Shown here: in pieces, positions 9,379-17,540 of the stretch
Numbering within the stretch: the first letter of the stretch is position 1
Layout of the letters: each line of letters begins with the position of its first letter
Assembly (NCBI RefSeq): GCF_003696365.1
Contig: NZ_RFFM01000001.1
Location: 945,852-1,009,851 of the forward strand
DNA: 64,000 bases
Reading direction: 5' to 3'
Source: Stutzerimonas zhaodongensis
GTDB lineage: Bacteria > Pseudomonadota > Gammaproteobacteria > Pseudomonadales > Pseudomonadaceae
Translations under genes and position numbers: made by a program
The notes under the pieces: model-generated
What the model was told of the DNA's origin: nothing
Database searches by the model: none
What the model saw: only the letters and a program-made list of their open reading frames with translations

Positions 9379-10226
9379 CGCTGGGTGCGTCGAGCGTCGC
9401 GGTAATGCCCCGGCGTCGCCGCCAGCAATTGCTTGAAGGCACGCTGCAGGTGCGCCTGGTCAGCAAACCCTGCCGCCAGCGCAACATCCGCGATAGGCCG
9501 GCCATGCCGCAACTCGGAGCGCGCGAATTGCACACGACGGTTGGTCAGATAAGCATGCGGAGTCATACCGAAGTGCTTCTTGAATGCACGAATCAGGCTC
9601 GACGGCGAAACACCTGCCGCATGACTGATCTCGTCCAGCATGAGCGACCGCGGGTAGTTCTCAGCGATGAATTTCGCAGCGCGCTGCAGCTTCGCATCAC
9701 TCACTGGGGCGACCTTCTCGAACCCCAGCTGCTCATGCAGGGAAGTGAAAAACGATACGGCAGCATCCTCCTTGTGCAGCGGCGCCGCGTCTTCGTCGGT
9801 GAGCACTGAATAAAACCGATCGAAGCCAACTTGCAACCGCGGATCGCGCGTCAGAATCGCAGAGAAGCGGCGAAAGCCGACGCCGGCCATGCCCAGTCCA
9901 TCCTGAAGCCCGCTAAGCCAGGCCGTGTCGACATAGAGCATTCGGTAAGCCCAGGGCTGATTCTGGATTGGGTTGCACGCATGGACGTCCCCGGGGTTCA
10001 TCAAGACCAACGTGCCCGCCTCGATCCGGCACTGGTACTCCCCGTTGATATAGCTGCTGGTACCGCTATCGATCAGCCCGATGGAAAATGTCTCATGGCT
10101 GTGCCGTGCATAGCAGACGCTTCGACCATCCAATACCGTTCGTGCCTCGATGAACGGCAAGCTGGGATCGCGCCAGAAACTGGATTTAGCACGTACCGGT
10201 TGATCATCGAACGTCGCATGAGCCAT
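9360..10226 (-). CDS. AraC-family transcriptional regulator
   Basis: The 288-residue product has an N-terminal cupin-like ligand domain (HSHETFSIGLI, then AGTLVLMNPGDVHA) and a C-terminal double helix-turn-helix (LMLDEISHAAGVSPSSLIRAFKK and IADVALAAGFADQAHLQRAFK). This is the usual AraC layout for regulators that sense small ligands. The ATG at 10226 is preferred over the upstream in-frame ATG because the domain starts soon after. It converges with, and slightly overlaps, the LysE-type exporter, its probable target. Confidence 0.87.
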   Translation of the reverse strand: MAHATFDDQPVRAKSSFWRDPSLPFIEARTVLDGRSVCYARHSHETFSIGLIDSGTSSYINGEYQCRIEAGTLVLMNPGDVHACNPIQNQPWAYRMLYVDTAWLSGLQDGLGMAGVGFRRFSAILTRDPRLQVGFDRFYSVLTDEDAAPLHKEDAAVSFFTSLHEQLGFEKVAPVSDAKLQRAAKFIAENYPRSLMLDEISHAAGVSPSSLIRAFKKHFGMTPHAYLTNRRVQFARSELRHGRPIADVALAAGFADQAHLQRAFKQLLAATPGHYRDARRTQRQGNSK

Positions 10227-10496
10227 GGCAACACCTTCACCGTGTAGCTGAGCGCTTAAGGTTAGCGGCCTGGGCAACTTTTTACATGGCGCTCGGATCG
10301 GATAATGCAGAAAAACCGAAACGTTAGCCGATCTTATTATTGGCAGATTTCCGGGAAATGCGTGGGCGCCACTGGTAATGCACCACCGAAGCCCGAAGCA
10401 CGGTAGATGGTGAAAAACATCGCCCTGAACGACTTATCGCACCAAGCAGGCCGCAGAACGGCTTCGTCTGTTTCACTGTCCGAAGCCTACTTATCC

Positions 10497-11678
10497 ATGA
10501 ATCAGGGCCCCATGAGTCTTCAAATCTCGAAGCGCATTATTACCTTAAGCACAGGGGCGCCCCGCGCGTCAGCCAGAACCGGCGTCCCTGGATCCTTCAC
10601 AGCCGTGGTTATATCGGCAGTACTGATGGCCCTGGCCGGCTGCGGTACGCAACAGCCGGAAGTGCCAGCGCCGCGGCCAGACGAGGTCAAAGCGAAGATC
10701 GTCCGGCTGATACCCAGCAACATTCCGGACCGGCAGGGTTGGGCCACTGATATCTATTCGGCATTCGATGCCCTGGATATTCCGCCAAACAATGAAAATA
10801 TCTGCTCGGTGCTAGCTGTCACTGTTCAGGAATCCACATTTCAGGCGACACCGCCGGTTCCGGGTCTATCGAAAATCGCTCGGGAAGAAATCTACCGCCG
10901 CGCATCCCGGCTGCATGTCCCGCGCTTCGTTGTTGATGCGGCGCTCGATGTGAAGTCACCGAACGGAAAGACCTACAGCCAGCGACTTGCAGCTGTGCGT
11001 ACCGAAGAACAGCTGAGCGCGATCTTCGACGACTTCCTCGGCATCATGCCGCTCGGCAAACAGCTATTCGGCACGCTCAACCCGGTGAAGACTGGCGGAC
11101 CGATGCAGGTCAGCATTGCGTTCGCCGAAGACCGTCGTTGGGAGTATCCCTATGAGCGCAAGGGCTCGATCCGCGATGAAGTATTCACTCGGCGTGGCGG
11201 TATGTACTTCGGCATCGCCCACTTGCTCGACTATCCGGCCAGTTATACAGAACCGCTGTATCGTTTTGCTGACTTCAACGCAGGCTGGTATGCGAGCCGT
11301 AATGCGGCGTTTCAAAATGCCGTGAGTCGACTGACCAGCACCAAATTGGCGCTGGATGGCGATCTCATCATTCATGGCAGCAGCAAAGTCGGTCAGACCG
11401 AAATGGCCGTTCGTTCGCTAGCAAGCAAATTGGACATGAGTGAAAGCGCAATCCGCAATGCTTTGGAGCGCGGCGACACTCATGGTTTTGAAAAGACCGA
11501 ACTCTATAAACGCGTGTTCGCGTTAGCAGAGAAGCGAGCTGGTAAGCCGCTACCGCGTGCAGTGCTCCCCGGTATTCGTCTGGAAAGCCCGAAGATCACT
11601 CGCAACTTGACGACGGCCTGGTTCGCCAACCGCGTTAATGACCGTTACGTCGCGTGTATTAAACGCGCCGGTGGGTAA
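10497..11678 (+). CDS. DUF1615 lipoprotein
   Basis: About 393 residues with an N-terminal hydrophobic segment ending in the lipobox LMALAGC, so an outer- or inner-membrane lipoprotein is expected. The body matches the DUF1615 family as I know it (length, RRGGMYFGIAHLLDYPA and the regular AFQNAVSRLT stretch); function is unknown. Several in-frame ATGs exist (10407, 10497, 10512); the signal sequence suits 10497 or 10512. No operon partner. Confidence 0.75.
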   Translation: MNQGPMSLQISKRIITLSTGAPRASARTGVPGSFTAVVISAVLMALAGCGTQQPEVPAPRPDEVKAKIVRLIPSNIPDRQGWATDIYSAFDALDIPPNNENICSVLAVTVQESTFQATPPVPGLSKIAREEIYRRASRLHVPRFVVDAALDVKSPNGKTYSQRLAAVRTEEQLSAIFDDFLGIMPLGKQLFGTLNPVKTGGPMQVSIAFAEDRRWEYPYERKGSIRDEVFTRRGGMYFGIAHLLDYPASYTEPLYRFADFNAGWYASRNAAFQNAVSRLTSTKLALDGDLIIHGSSKVGQTEMAVRSLASKLDMSESAIRNALERGDTHGFEKTELYKRVFALAEKRAGKPLPRAVLPGIRLESPKITRNLTTAWFANRVNDRYVACIKRAGG

Positions 11679-12010
11679 ACTACTTAAGCAAGCCATAAAT
11701 AAAGCTGACGAGGATAGTTTGCAATTGCACATTAGCAATCCGGCTGCGCCTCTTAGTTACCTCTATAAGTAACAGGACGACGCAAACCCATCGACCCAAC
11801 GGATGCACAGATTGGATGCAGTGCAGCATCTTCATAATGAGCATCTAGCCAATATATATCAGTTAGCAATTAGATATGTCTGGTTAAATCAATGCTCACC
11901 CTCGACACCGGCGCATCAAACTGACTTTAGCAGATAAGCAATCACTAACTAAAAACGGGGCTCGCCTAACCGAGCCCCGTCGCTTATCTGGCTAGCGATA
12001 GCCTTGCCCA
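11679..12010. other. Intergenic AT-richer stretch
   Basis: No open frame with a ribosome site is seen. The stretch is AT-richer than its neighbours and holds only the terminator of the KGG-repeat gene at its right side. Confidence 0.5.
11951..11980 (-). terminator. Terminator of the KGG-repeat gene
   Basis: Arms 11955-11964 and 11971-11980 form a 10-bp stem (ACGGGGCTCG with its complement). The minus strand continues into TTTTT, giving a standard intrinsic terminator for the leftward KGG gene. Confidence 0.88.
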
Positions 12011-12328
12011 TCAGGAGTTGCGGCCGCCACCGTGGCTATTCTGGCCGCCCTTCTGGCCGGCTTCTGAAGCTTTTTCGCGGTCGTTTGCAAAATTGCCACC
12101 GCCGCTGCTGCTCTGTCTGCCCTTCTGTCCTGCTTCTGAAGCCTTCTGACGATCATCGGCAAAGTTACCATCGCTGTTCTGGCCGCCTTTCTGGCCTGCA
12201 TCAGAAGCGCGCCGGGGATCATCTGCGAAGTTTCCACCACTGTTGTGACCGCCTGATTGGCCCGCTTGGGAAGCCTTCTCGCGATCGTTTGCAAAGTTAC
12301 CCGGATTTCCGCTCTTATCATTCGACAT
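12011..12328 (-). CDS. KGG-repeat general stress protein (GsiB/YciG-like)
   Basis: 105 residues built of four copies of a unit of about 22 residues: NFA(N/D)D..(K/R)AS.AGQ(K/S)GG.NS. It is highly hydrophilic and lacks hydrophobic segments, as in KGG/GsiB-type proteins tied to general stress, desiccation or stationary phase. It is probably cytoplasmic and disordered. It is monocistronic with its own terminator. The repeats are nearly identical, so the gene can gain or lose units. Function is inferred from the family only. Confidence 0.85.
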   Translation of the reverse strand: MSNDKSGNPGNFANDREKASQAGQSGGHNSGGNFADDPRRASDAGQKGGQNSDGNFADDRQKASEAGQKGRQSSSGGGNFANDREKASEAGQKGGQNSHGGGRNS

Positions 12329-12739
12329 GGGATTTCTCCAGTTACTTGGTATAAACGAAGCGTGGCGGCAGCACTACAACCACCACACTGTTAGGAGAGC
12401 AACAAGCGGGCAAGAGTTCTAAAGACGCCCCATGAGACGATAAGCGGCGATATATATAAAATCGAAGTTCTTATGCGCAGAATCGCTGAATCCGATTGCG
12501 CTGTAATAGCAACGAAACGGCAAATGCAGCACCGGCGCCGCGTCTATTGGAATATGGATTCAAAGTGCCACCCAGCCAAAATATATCCTGTCTTGCCGTC
12601 CGTCCGATGGAACGGTCGGGTCCGATTTGTCAACAAGCTGTAATCCATTTTCGGCACTGTCAGCCGTAAGGAAAGCCGCGACGGCTGGCGCAAGGATGCG
12701 ACTCTCTAACCATTACTCGAATGAACTCTCGGAGGCGGT
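12329..12739. other. Intergenic region between divergent genes
   Basis: About 400 bases upstream of both the leftward KGG gene and the rightward 56-residue ORF. It should hold both promoters, but I see no convincing sigma-70 pair and no other coding frame. Confidence 0.5.
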
Positions 12740-12910
12740 ATGAGCAGCAAGACCCTTGAAAGACTCGTGAAGCATTCCGATCAAAGTACCAAGCAGCCAT
12801 TGGAGTTCTGGAAACAGCTGCAGCGCAGCAAAACGGATAACCGTCCCAGCGCTGTAGCCTTGGCAAAACGAGCCGAGCTGGATGTTCAGATGTGCTCGGT
12901 CGCCCAGTAG
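12740..12910 (+). CDS. Small hypothetical protein (56 aa)
   Basis: A 56-residue frame starts at ATG 12740 with GGAGG at 12731, an ideal ribosome site, and ends at TAG 12908. The sequence is charged and soluble (MSSKTLERLVKH, then EFWKQLQRS) with no membrane segment or known motif. The strong ribosome site and normal codon use support a real gene. It stands alone between the KGG gene and a convergent MFS transporter. Function unknown. Confidence 0.6.
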   Translation: MSSKTLERLVKHSDQSTKQPLEFWKQLQRSKTDNRPSAVALAKRAELDVQMCSVAQ

Positions 12911-12978
12911 CGCCTATCGGCTGGCGACTTTAGATATGGGCTTGTCGAGGCGCGACCCGTTGCGGGCAAGCCAAACGT

Positions 12979-14166
12979 TCACAGCTGCGCCGCCCTCTCT
13001 TGCCTGAGCAGCAGCCATACAATGAGCAGCCCGCCGACTGCGACCACAGCCGCGCCGAGGAAAATGCTCTGCATACCAATGTACGCGGCCAATAGCCCCA
13101 TTAATGCACCAGACAGACCCAACGACAGGTCGAAGAACATCGCAAAAACGCTGAGTCCTGAGCTGCGATTGGCAACTCCGACACGAGACACAACGCCCAC
13201 GCCCAGCGCTGGATAAAGCAGCGAAAGCCCGCAGCCAGTCAGCGCCGAACCAGCCAGGGCGAAACTTGGCGCCTCCGCCAGCCAGAGCAACAGCAGACCG
13301 AATATCTCGACCACCAGACACACCATGGCCACCGAATAACCGCCCACACGGTTGATCAGATTGGGGAACAACAAGCGTGTCCCGATAAAGGCAAAGGCGA
13401 AAGCGGTCAGACACCAAGCTGCGCCGTCCCAGCCCCGAGCGTTGTAATACAGTGCGATGAACGCGGTAAGGGTGCCGTAACCAATGGTCGCCAGCGCCAG
13501 GCTGATACCAGGCGGGGCGACCTTCCACAGTACTTTTCCGAATGGCAAGCGCTTACCGGGATTGAGTGGCGCGTCGCCCCGCCGCCAGGCCAGCACCAAT
13601 CCTGTAGTAGCCAGGCCCATCGTTACCGCACCAAGACTCCAAAGCCCAAGGGACTGGGCCAAGAACACGCCCAGCGGAGCGCCGATCCCCACACCGCCAT
13701 ACGCCGCCACGCCGTTCCAGGAAATCATTCGCGCGGTGCTTTCCGCGCCCAAGCGGCTGATGCCCCAGGTAATCGCCGATATTCCTATGAGGCTCTGTGC
13801 AAACCCAAGGATCAAGCGGCTCGCGACCATCACCCCGATGCTTGCCAGCGGCCAGGATTCGAGCAACGCGGACGCCAGTAGAAGCACGCCGCTTATCAGG
13901 CCGGACGCCATACCGATCAGGACGGTCTTCTTCGCGCCCCGCTCGTCTGCCAGCCGTCCGGCGAGGGGTCTACAGAGCAGGGTTGTCAGATACTGCGCAC
14001 CGATCACCATCCCCGCGATCGCTGTGCTGAAACCCAGGCTTTCATGGATATAGCCCGGCAACGAAGCCAGTGGAATACCAATGGAGATGAACGAGATGAA
14101 GTTGAATATGACCAGCGACAGGATGAAGAAAGTGTCGTTGGTAGCCGGTTGTTTCGCAGCGGACAT
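12979..14166 (-). CDS. MFS transporter (YhhS/YfcJ-like)
   Basis: 395 residues with twelve predicted membrane helices. The loop between helices 2 and 3 has the MFS signature (RPLAGRLADERGAKKTVLIG). Similarity in layout is to the YhhS/YfcJ group of inner-membrane efflux proteins, which have no firmly known substrates. The start at 14166 gives a short cytoplasmic N-terminus before helix 1. No regulator is adjacent. Confidence 0.83.
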   Translation of the reverse strand: MSAAKQPATNDTFFILSLVIFNFISFISIGIPLASLPGYIHESLGFSTAIAGMVIGAQYLTTLLCRPLAGRLADERGAKKTVLIGMASGLISGVLLLASALLESWPLASIGVMVASRLILGFAQSLIGISAITWGISRLGAESTARMISWNGVAAYGGVGIGAPLGVFLAQSLGLWSLGAVTMGLATTGLVLAWRRGDAPLNPGKRLPFGKVLWKVAPPGISLALATIGYGTLTAFIALYYNARGWDGAAWCLTAFAFAFIGTRLLFPNLINRVGGYSVAMVCLVVEIFGLLLLWLAEAPSFALAGSALTGCGLSLLYPALGVGVVSRVGVANRSSGLSVFAMFFDLSLGLSGALMGLLAAYIGMQSIFLGAAVVAVGGLLIVWLLLRQERAAQL

Positions 14167-14323
14167 CGGGTCGCCTGTCGGTGGGATGAAGCGATAGAGG
14201 TGCGCCGCTGCAATCAGGTATCGATTATCGAGCCGGCACGCTCAACGTCTGACCTTTGAATGGTTTGGATACTCCCTCAGAGCAAGTCATCATACAACCC
14301 CAGCGATGCTTTGCAGCACTCAT

Positions 14324-15226
14324 TCAAACTGACTTGATTGCGGTATCCACCTTTGGTCGCCATTGTGGTAATCCGATCAGCACCACCGCACTTACGATCA
14401 CCGTCATCGCCAGCCATTCTTCGGGACCTATACGCTCACCGGCAAAGCTGATACCCAGCAGCACCGCCACCACCGGGTTCACGTAGGCGTAGCTGGTGGC
14501 CGCAGCGGGACGTACATGTTTGAGCAAATAGAGGTAAGCGCTGAAGGCAACGATGGAGCCAAGGAACGTCAGGTAGGCCAGCGCGATCCAGCCTGCCATG
14601 GCCGGCACCTGCTGCAGGCGCTCGCCGGTTGCCGCGCTGCCAAGCAGCAGTACGGCACCGCCAATCAGCATTTGCGCAGCACTGGCCATTGCCCCGCTCG
14701 GCAGGCTGAGGTGGCGGCTCCACATCGACCCGAACGCCCAGCTTGCTGCGGCGAGCAGCACGATCGCCGCACCCAACGGACTGGCCTGCATGTTGTGGCC
14801 TAGATTCAGCAGCCCTATACCGATCAACCCAAGCACGATCCCGCCCCACTCCAGCCCCGTGGTGCGCTGGCCCCAGATCAAGCCGAACAGCAAAGCAAAC
14901 AGCGGCACGGTTGCGATCGCAAGCGCCGCGACGGCCGAAGCCACACCGAGATGTTCGGCCACCGTCACGCCGCCGTTCCCGAAACTGAGCAGCAGCACGC
15001 CAACGATTGCGCAGGAACGCCACTGCTTCGCCGTAGGTAGCGGCGCACCACGCCAGCGCAGCCAGGCGAACATCAGGCTGCCTGCAATGACGAAGCGCAG
15101 CCCAGCCAGCAGCATCGGCGGCCAGGATTCGACGCCAATTCGGATCACGAAGTAGGTAGAACCCCAGATCAGATACAGCGCGAGGAACGCGCCCATGAGC
15201 AGCAAAGGGATACGACGCGATGGCAT
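14324..15226 (-). CDS. EamA/DMT-superfamily exporter (YedA-like)
   Basis: 300 residues, ten membrane helices in two EamA repeats; the N-terminus carries ALYLIWGSTYFVIRIG, typical of the YedA/RhaT branch of the drug/metabolite transporter superfamily. Such inner-membrane proteins export amino acids or small metabolites. It lies behind the M24 peptidase gene on the same strand with about 100 bases between, so it may be co-transcribed with it. Substrate unknown. Confidence 0.85.
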   Translation of the reverse strand: MPSRRIPLLLMGAFLALYLIWGSTYFVIRIGVESWPPMLLAGLRFVIAGSLMFAWLRWRGAPLPTAKQWRSCAIVGVLLLSFGNGGVTVAEHLGVASAVAALAIATVPLFALLFGLIWGQRTTGLEWGGIVLGLIGIGLLNLGHNMQASPLGAAIVLLAAASWAFGSMWSRHLSLPSGAMASAAQMLIGGAVLLLGSAATGERLQQVPAMAGWIALAYLTFLGSIVAFSAYLYLLKHVRPAAATSYAYVNPVVAVLLGISFAGERIGPEEWLAMTVIVSAVVLIGLPQWRPKVDTAIKSV

Positions 15227-15334
15227 GGGGCGGTCCCGGATGGGTGTTGATGACCCATCATTTTAGGTAGGCCGCATGCACAGCGATAAGCACAGCCACG
15301 TCTCTGTTTGGCAGTGCAGTTCGCGCCTTGGCGG

Positions 15335-16564
15335 CTAGCGGTTCAGGCCGAAAGGGTCATCGATGCTGTAGCTCGGCTCGGTAAACCAGCGCGGGCCGTC
15401 CTCGGCCATGTAGAAATGATCCTCCAGGCGAATGCCGAACTCGCCAGGCACGCAGATCATGGGTTCATTGCTGAAACACATGCCCACGTCGAGCGGAGTT
15501 TGATCGCCGCGCACCAGGTACGGGCTTTCATGAATTTCAAGCCCGATTCCATGGCCAGTTCGATGTGGCAGCCCCGGCAGTTGATAGCCAGGACCAAGGC
15601 CACAACCCTCGAGTGAACTTCGTGCGGCTTCGTCTACTTCCTCACAACGGGCACCTAATTGCGCAGCAGCAAATGCTGCAAGCTGAGCCTCTTTCTCGAA
15701 TGCCCAAATTGCCCGTTGATGTTCATTTGGCTGGCCGAAAACGTAACTGCGGGTGATATCCGACAGGTAGCTATGCACCCGGCAGCCGGTATCGATCAGC
15801 ACCATGTCGCCCTGCTTGAGAGTCTGAGGGTATTTCACGCCATGGGGAAACGCGCTCGCCTGGCCGAACAGCACGATACAAAAGGTCGACCCCGGTGCGC
15901 CGACTGCTCGATGCGCCTGCTCGATGAACTGAACCACTTCGGTCGTGCTGATGCCCTCGCGCAGGATACTGGCCGCCGCTTTGTGCACTTCCAGCGTCAT
16001 GTCCTTGGCTCGCTGCATCAATGCCAGTTCGGCGCTGGACTTGCGCTGGCGGCAGTACCCGGTGATCACGCTCGCATCGGTGAAGGCATAGCCGGCATCG
16101 AGCAGGCGCAGACCGTCAAACATGAAAAAAGGCAGCGATGGGCAGAGACCAATGCATGGGCGCATGCTGGTGTTCGGCTCGATGCCCATGCGACGCAGAC
16201 AGTCCAATAGCAGCCGATAAGGACTTTCATGTTCCTGCCACCCGTTGACGGCCCCTTCAACGATCATGAAATCGCGGATGGTGCCTTCCTCGAAGGCCGG
16301 CGCCAGGTACTCGAGCGCACCCTTTGTGGGCAAGATTGCACCAACCATGCGCTCGCTTGGGCTCCAGCGAACCCCAGTGAAGTATTCGAGGTTGGCGCCA
16401 GCACTCAGAAAAATTGCATCAAGTCCGAGTTGCTCCATACGCCGTTGGGCCTTTGCGATGCGCACCTCGTATTCGGCAAGCGTTATCGGCTCGACGCCAC
16501 CCAGCATGTTGCGCAGACGTTCTAGCGCCTCTTCTTGCGTGCTGCCGCCGACACCGATGGTCAT
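15335..16564 (-). CDS. M24 family metallopeptidase (Xaa-Pro peptidase / ectoine hydrolase DoeA-like)
   Basis: 409 residues: an N-terminal creatinase-like domain (to about 160) and a pita-bread catalytic domain. All five metal ligands are visible: Asp in VLIDTG, Asp in LSDITRS, His in RTGHGIGLEIHE, Glu in FSNEPM and Glu in IRLEDHF. The sequence resembles proteins annotated as ectoine hydrolase DoeA, but none of the other ectoine-use genes is nearby. The neighbours are an XRE-cupin regulator and a dipeptide ABC importer, so hydrolysis of imported (Pro-)peptides is equally likely. A palindrome shared with the dpp side lies 35-55 bases upstream of its start. Confidence 0.82.
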   Translation of the reverse strand: MTIGVGGSTQEEALERLRNMLGGVEPITLAEYEVRIAKAQRRMEQLGLDAIFLSAGANLEYFTGVRWSPSERMVGAILPTKGALEYLAPAFEEGTIRDFMIVEGAVNGWQEHESPYRLLLDCLRRMGIEPNTSMRPCIGLCPSLPFFMFDGLRLLDAGYAFTDASVITGYCRQRKSSAELALMQRAKDMTLEVHKAAASILREGISTTEVVQFIEQAHRAVGAPGSTFCIVLFGQASAFPHGVKYPQTLKQGDMVLIDTGCRVHSYLSDITRSYVFGQPNEHQRAIWAFEKEAQLAAFAAAQLGARCEEVDEAARSSLEGCGLGPGYQLPGLPHRTGHGIGLEIHESPYLVRGDQTPLDVGMCFSNEPMICVPGEFGIRLEDHFYMAEDGPRWFTEPSYSIDDPFGLNR

Positions 16565-16597
16565 ACCTGTTCCCCAGTTACCTACTGAAAGTCCGCC

Positions 16598-16620
16598 GAA
16601 TTTAAGTACAGCTTAATTTT
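16598..16620. promoter_or_regulatory. Candidate operator upstream of the M24 peptidase gene
   Basis: The sequence CGAATTTAAGTACAG followed by CTTAATTT, with dyad symmetry, matches the site at 17335 at most positions. It lies between the divergent M24 peptidase and XRE-cupin genes. Binding by the XRE-cupin regulator is inferred. Confidence 0.55.
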
Positions 16621-16726
16621 TCAAGCAAAGCTTTTTTCAAGCTTCCCGCGAAAATGCCATAACCAGGACTGGCGTGACGCCTTTACGCTGGCCGTATACT
16701 GGCCCCATTTGACAGGGCGGGCTCCC

Positions 16727-17290
16727 ATGACAGTTGATCGAATCGGCGAACGTTTGCGCCGCCACAGACGTGCCGCCAACAAGACTCTGAATCAGGTGGC
16801 AAAGGAGTCGGGGCTAACGGCAAGCTTTCTCTCCCAGGCCGAACGTAACCTCACGGGCATCTCGATTTCCTCCCTGGCGAACATTGCGAAATCGCTAGGC
16901 GTACCACTTAATTCGTTATTCGACCAGCCTAGCCAAGCGCAGCCGGACTCCCATCAAGGCGAGCGCGTCCGCTATACGATCGAGGGCCAGCCCTTGGCCT
17001 ATGAGCGACTATCGACGAGCTTTCCGGGCAACCTGCTCAATGCAGTCAAGGTGAGCATGCCGGTGGGCTATCAGTCCGAACTCATCGCTCATGAAGGGGC
17101 AGAGTTCGCCTATGTGCTCTCCGGTCGGATCGTCTACACAGTGGACGGACGTGACTACCCGCTGGCGAGTGGCGACTCCATACATTTCGATGCGGGCAAA
17201 CCTCATCATCTGGCAAATGTTGGGGATCAGATTGCCGAAGTGCTGACGGTGACCACCATGGGATTGTTCGACGACCTCACCACTCGCTAA
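16727..17290 (+). CDS. XRE-cupin transcriptional regulator
   Basis: 187 residues: an N-terminal XRE helix-turn-helix (LNQVAKESGLTASFLSQAE, about residues 20-40) and a C-terminal cupin (GAEFAYVLSGRIVYTVDGRDYPLASGDSIHFDAGKPH). This layout (SutR/PuuR-like) senses a small ligand through the cupin and usually represses catabolic genes. The ATG at 16727 is chosen over a TTG at 16709. It lies between a divergent M24 peptidase gene and the dpp operon, and shared palindromes flank it on both sides, so it probably regulates both and itself. Confidence 0.85.
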   Translation: MTVDRIGERLRRHRRAANKTLNQVAKESGLTASFLSQAERNLTGISISSLANIAKSLGVPLNSLFDQPSQAQPDSHQGERVRYTIEGQPLAYERLSTSFPGNLLNAVKVSMPVGYQSELIAHEGAEFAYVLSGRIVYTVDGRDYPLASGDSIHFDAGKPHHLANVGDQIAEVLTVTTMGLFDDLTTR

Positions 17291-17334
17291 GTGGCACTGC
17301 TATTGCTTACTTCCGATCACTGAAACGCCGTCAT

Positions 17335-17359
17335 CGAAATTTAGTGCCGCTTAATTTCG
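17335..17359. promoter_or_regulatory. Candidate operator upstream of dppA
   Basis: CGAAATTTAGTGCCG followed by CTTAATTTCGG forms an imperfect palindrome, GAAATTTAG-N5-CTTAATTTC with one mismatch in nine. A second CTTAATTTCG half-site follows at 17382-17391. The motif matches that upstream of the M24 peptidase gene. Confidence 0.6.
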
Positions 17360-17540
17360 GTTGACCCTGTTTTCAGCATGACTTAATTTCGAGGCAGGCT
17401 AGGCTGGTTCATACGGAACCCGTCGCCAACAGTGTTCTGCGCCGAGTGGGCAACCCCCGACGGCGGCACCGGCGTGCAGTGAGCCACTGTTCGGTCCACG
17501 AGACCAATCCTCGATGAACATAAAAAAGAATGAGGTTTGC

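Noticed and set aside
15335-16564. A full ectoine degradation cluster
   Set aside because: Only the DoeA-like gene is present; no DoeB, transaminase or ectoine transporter gene is found, so the name DoeA is not applied.
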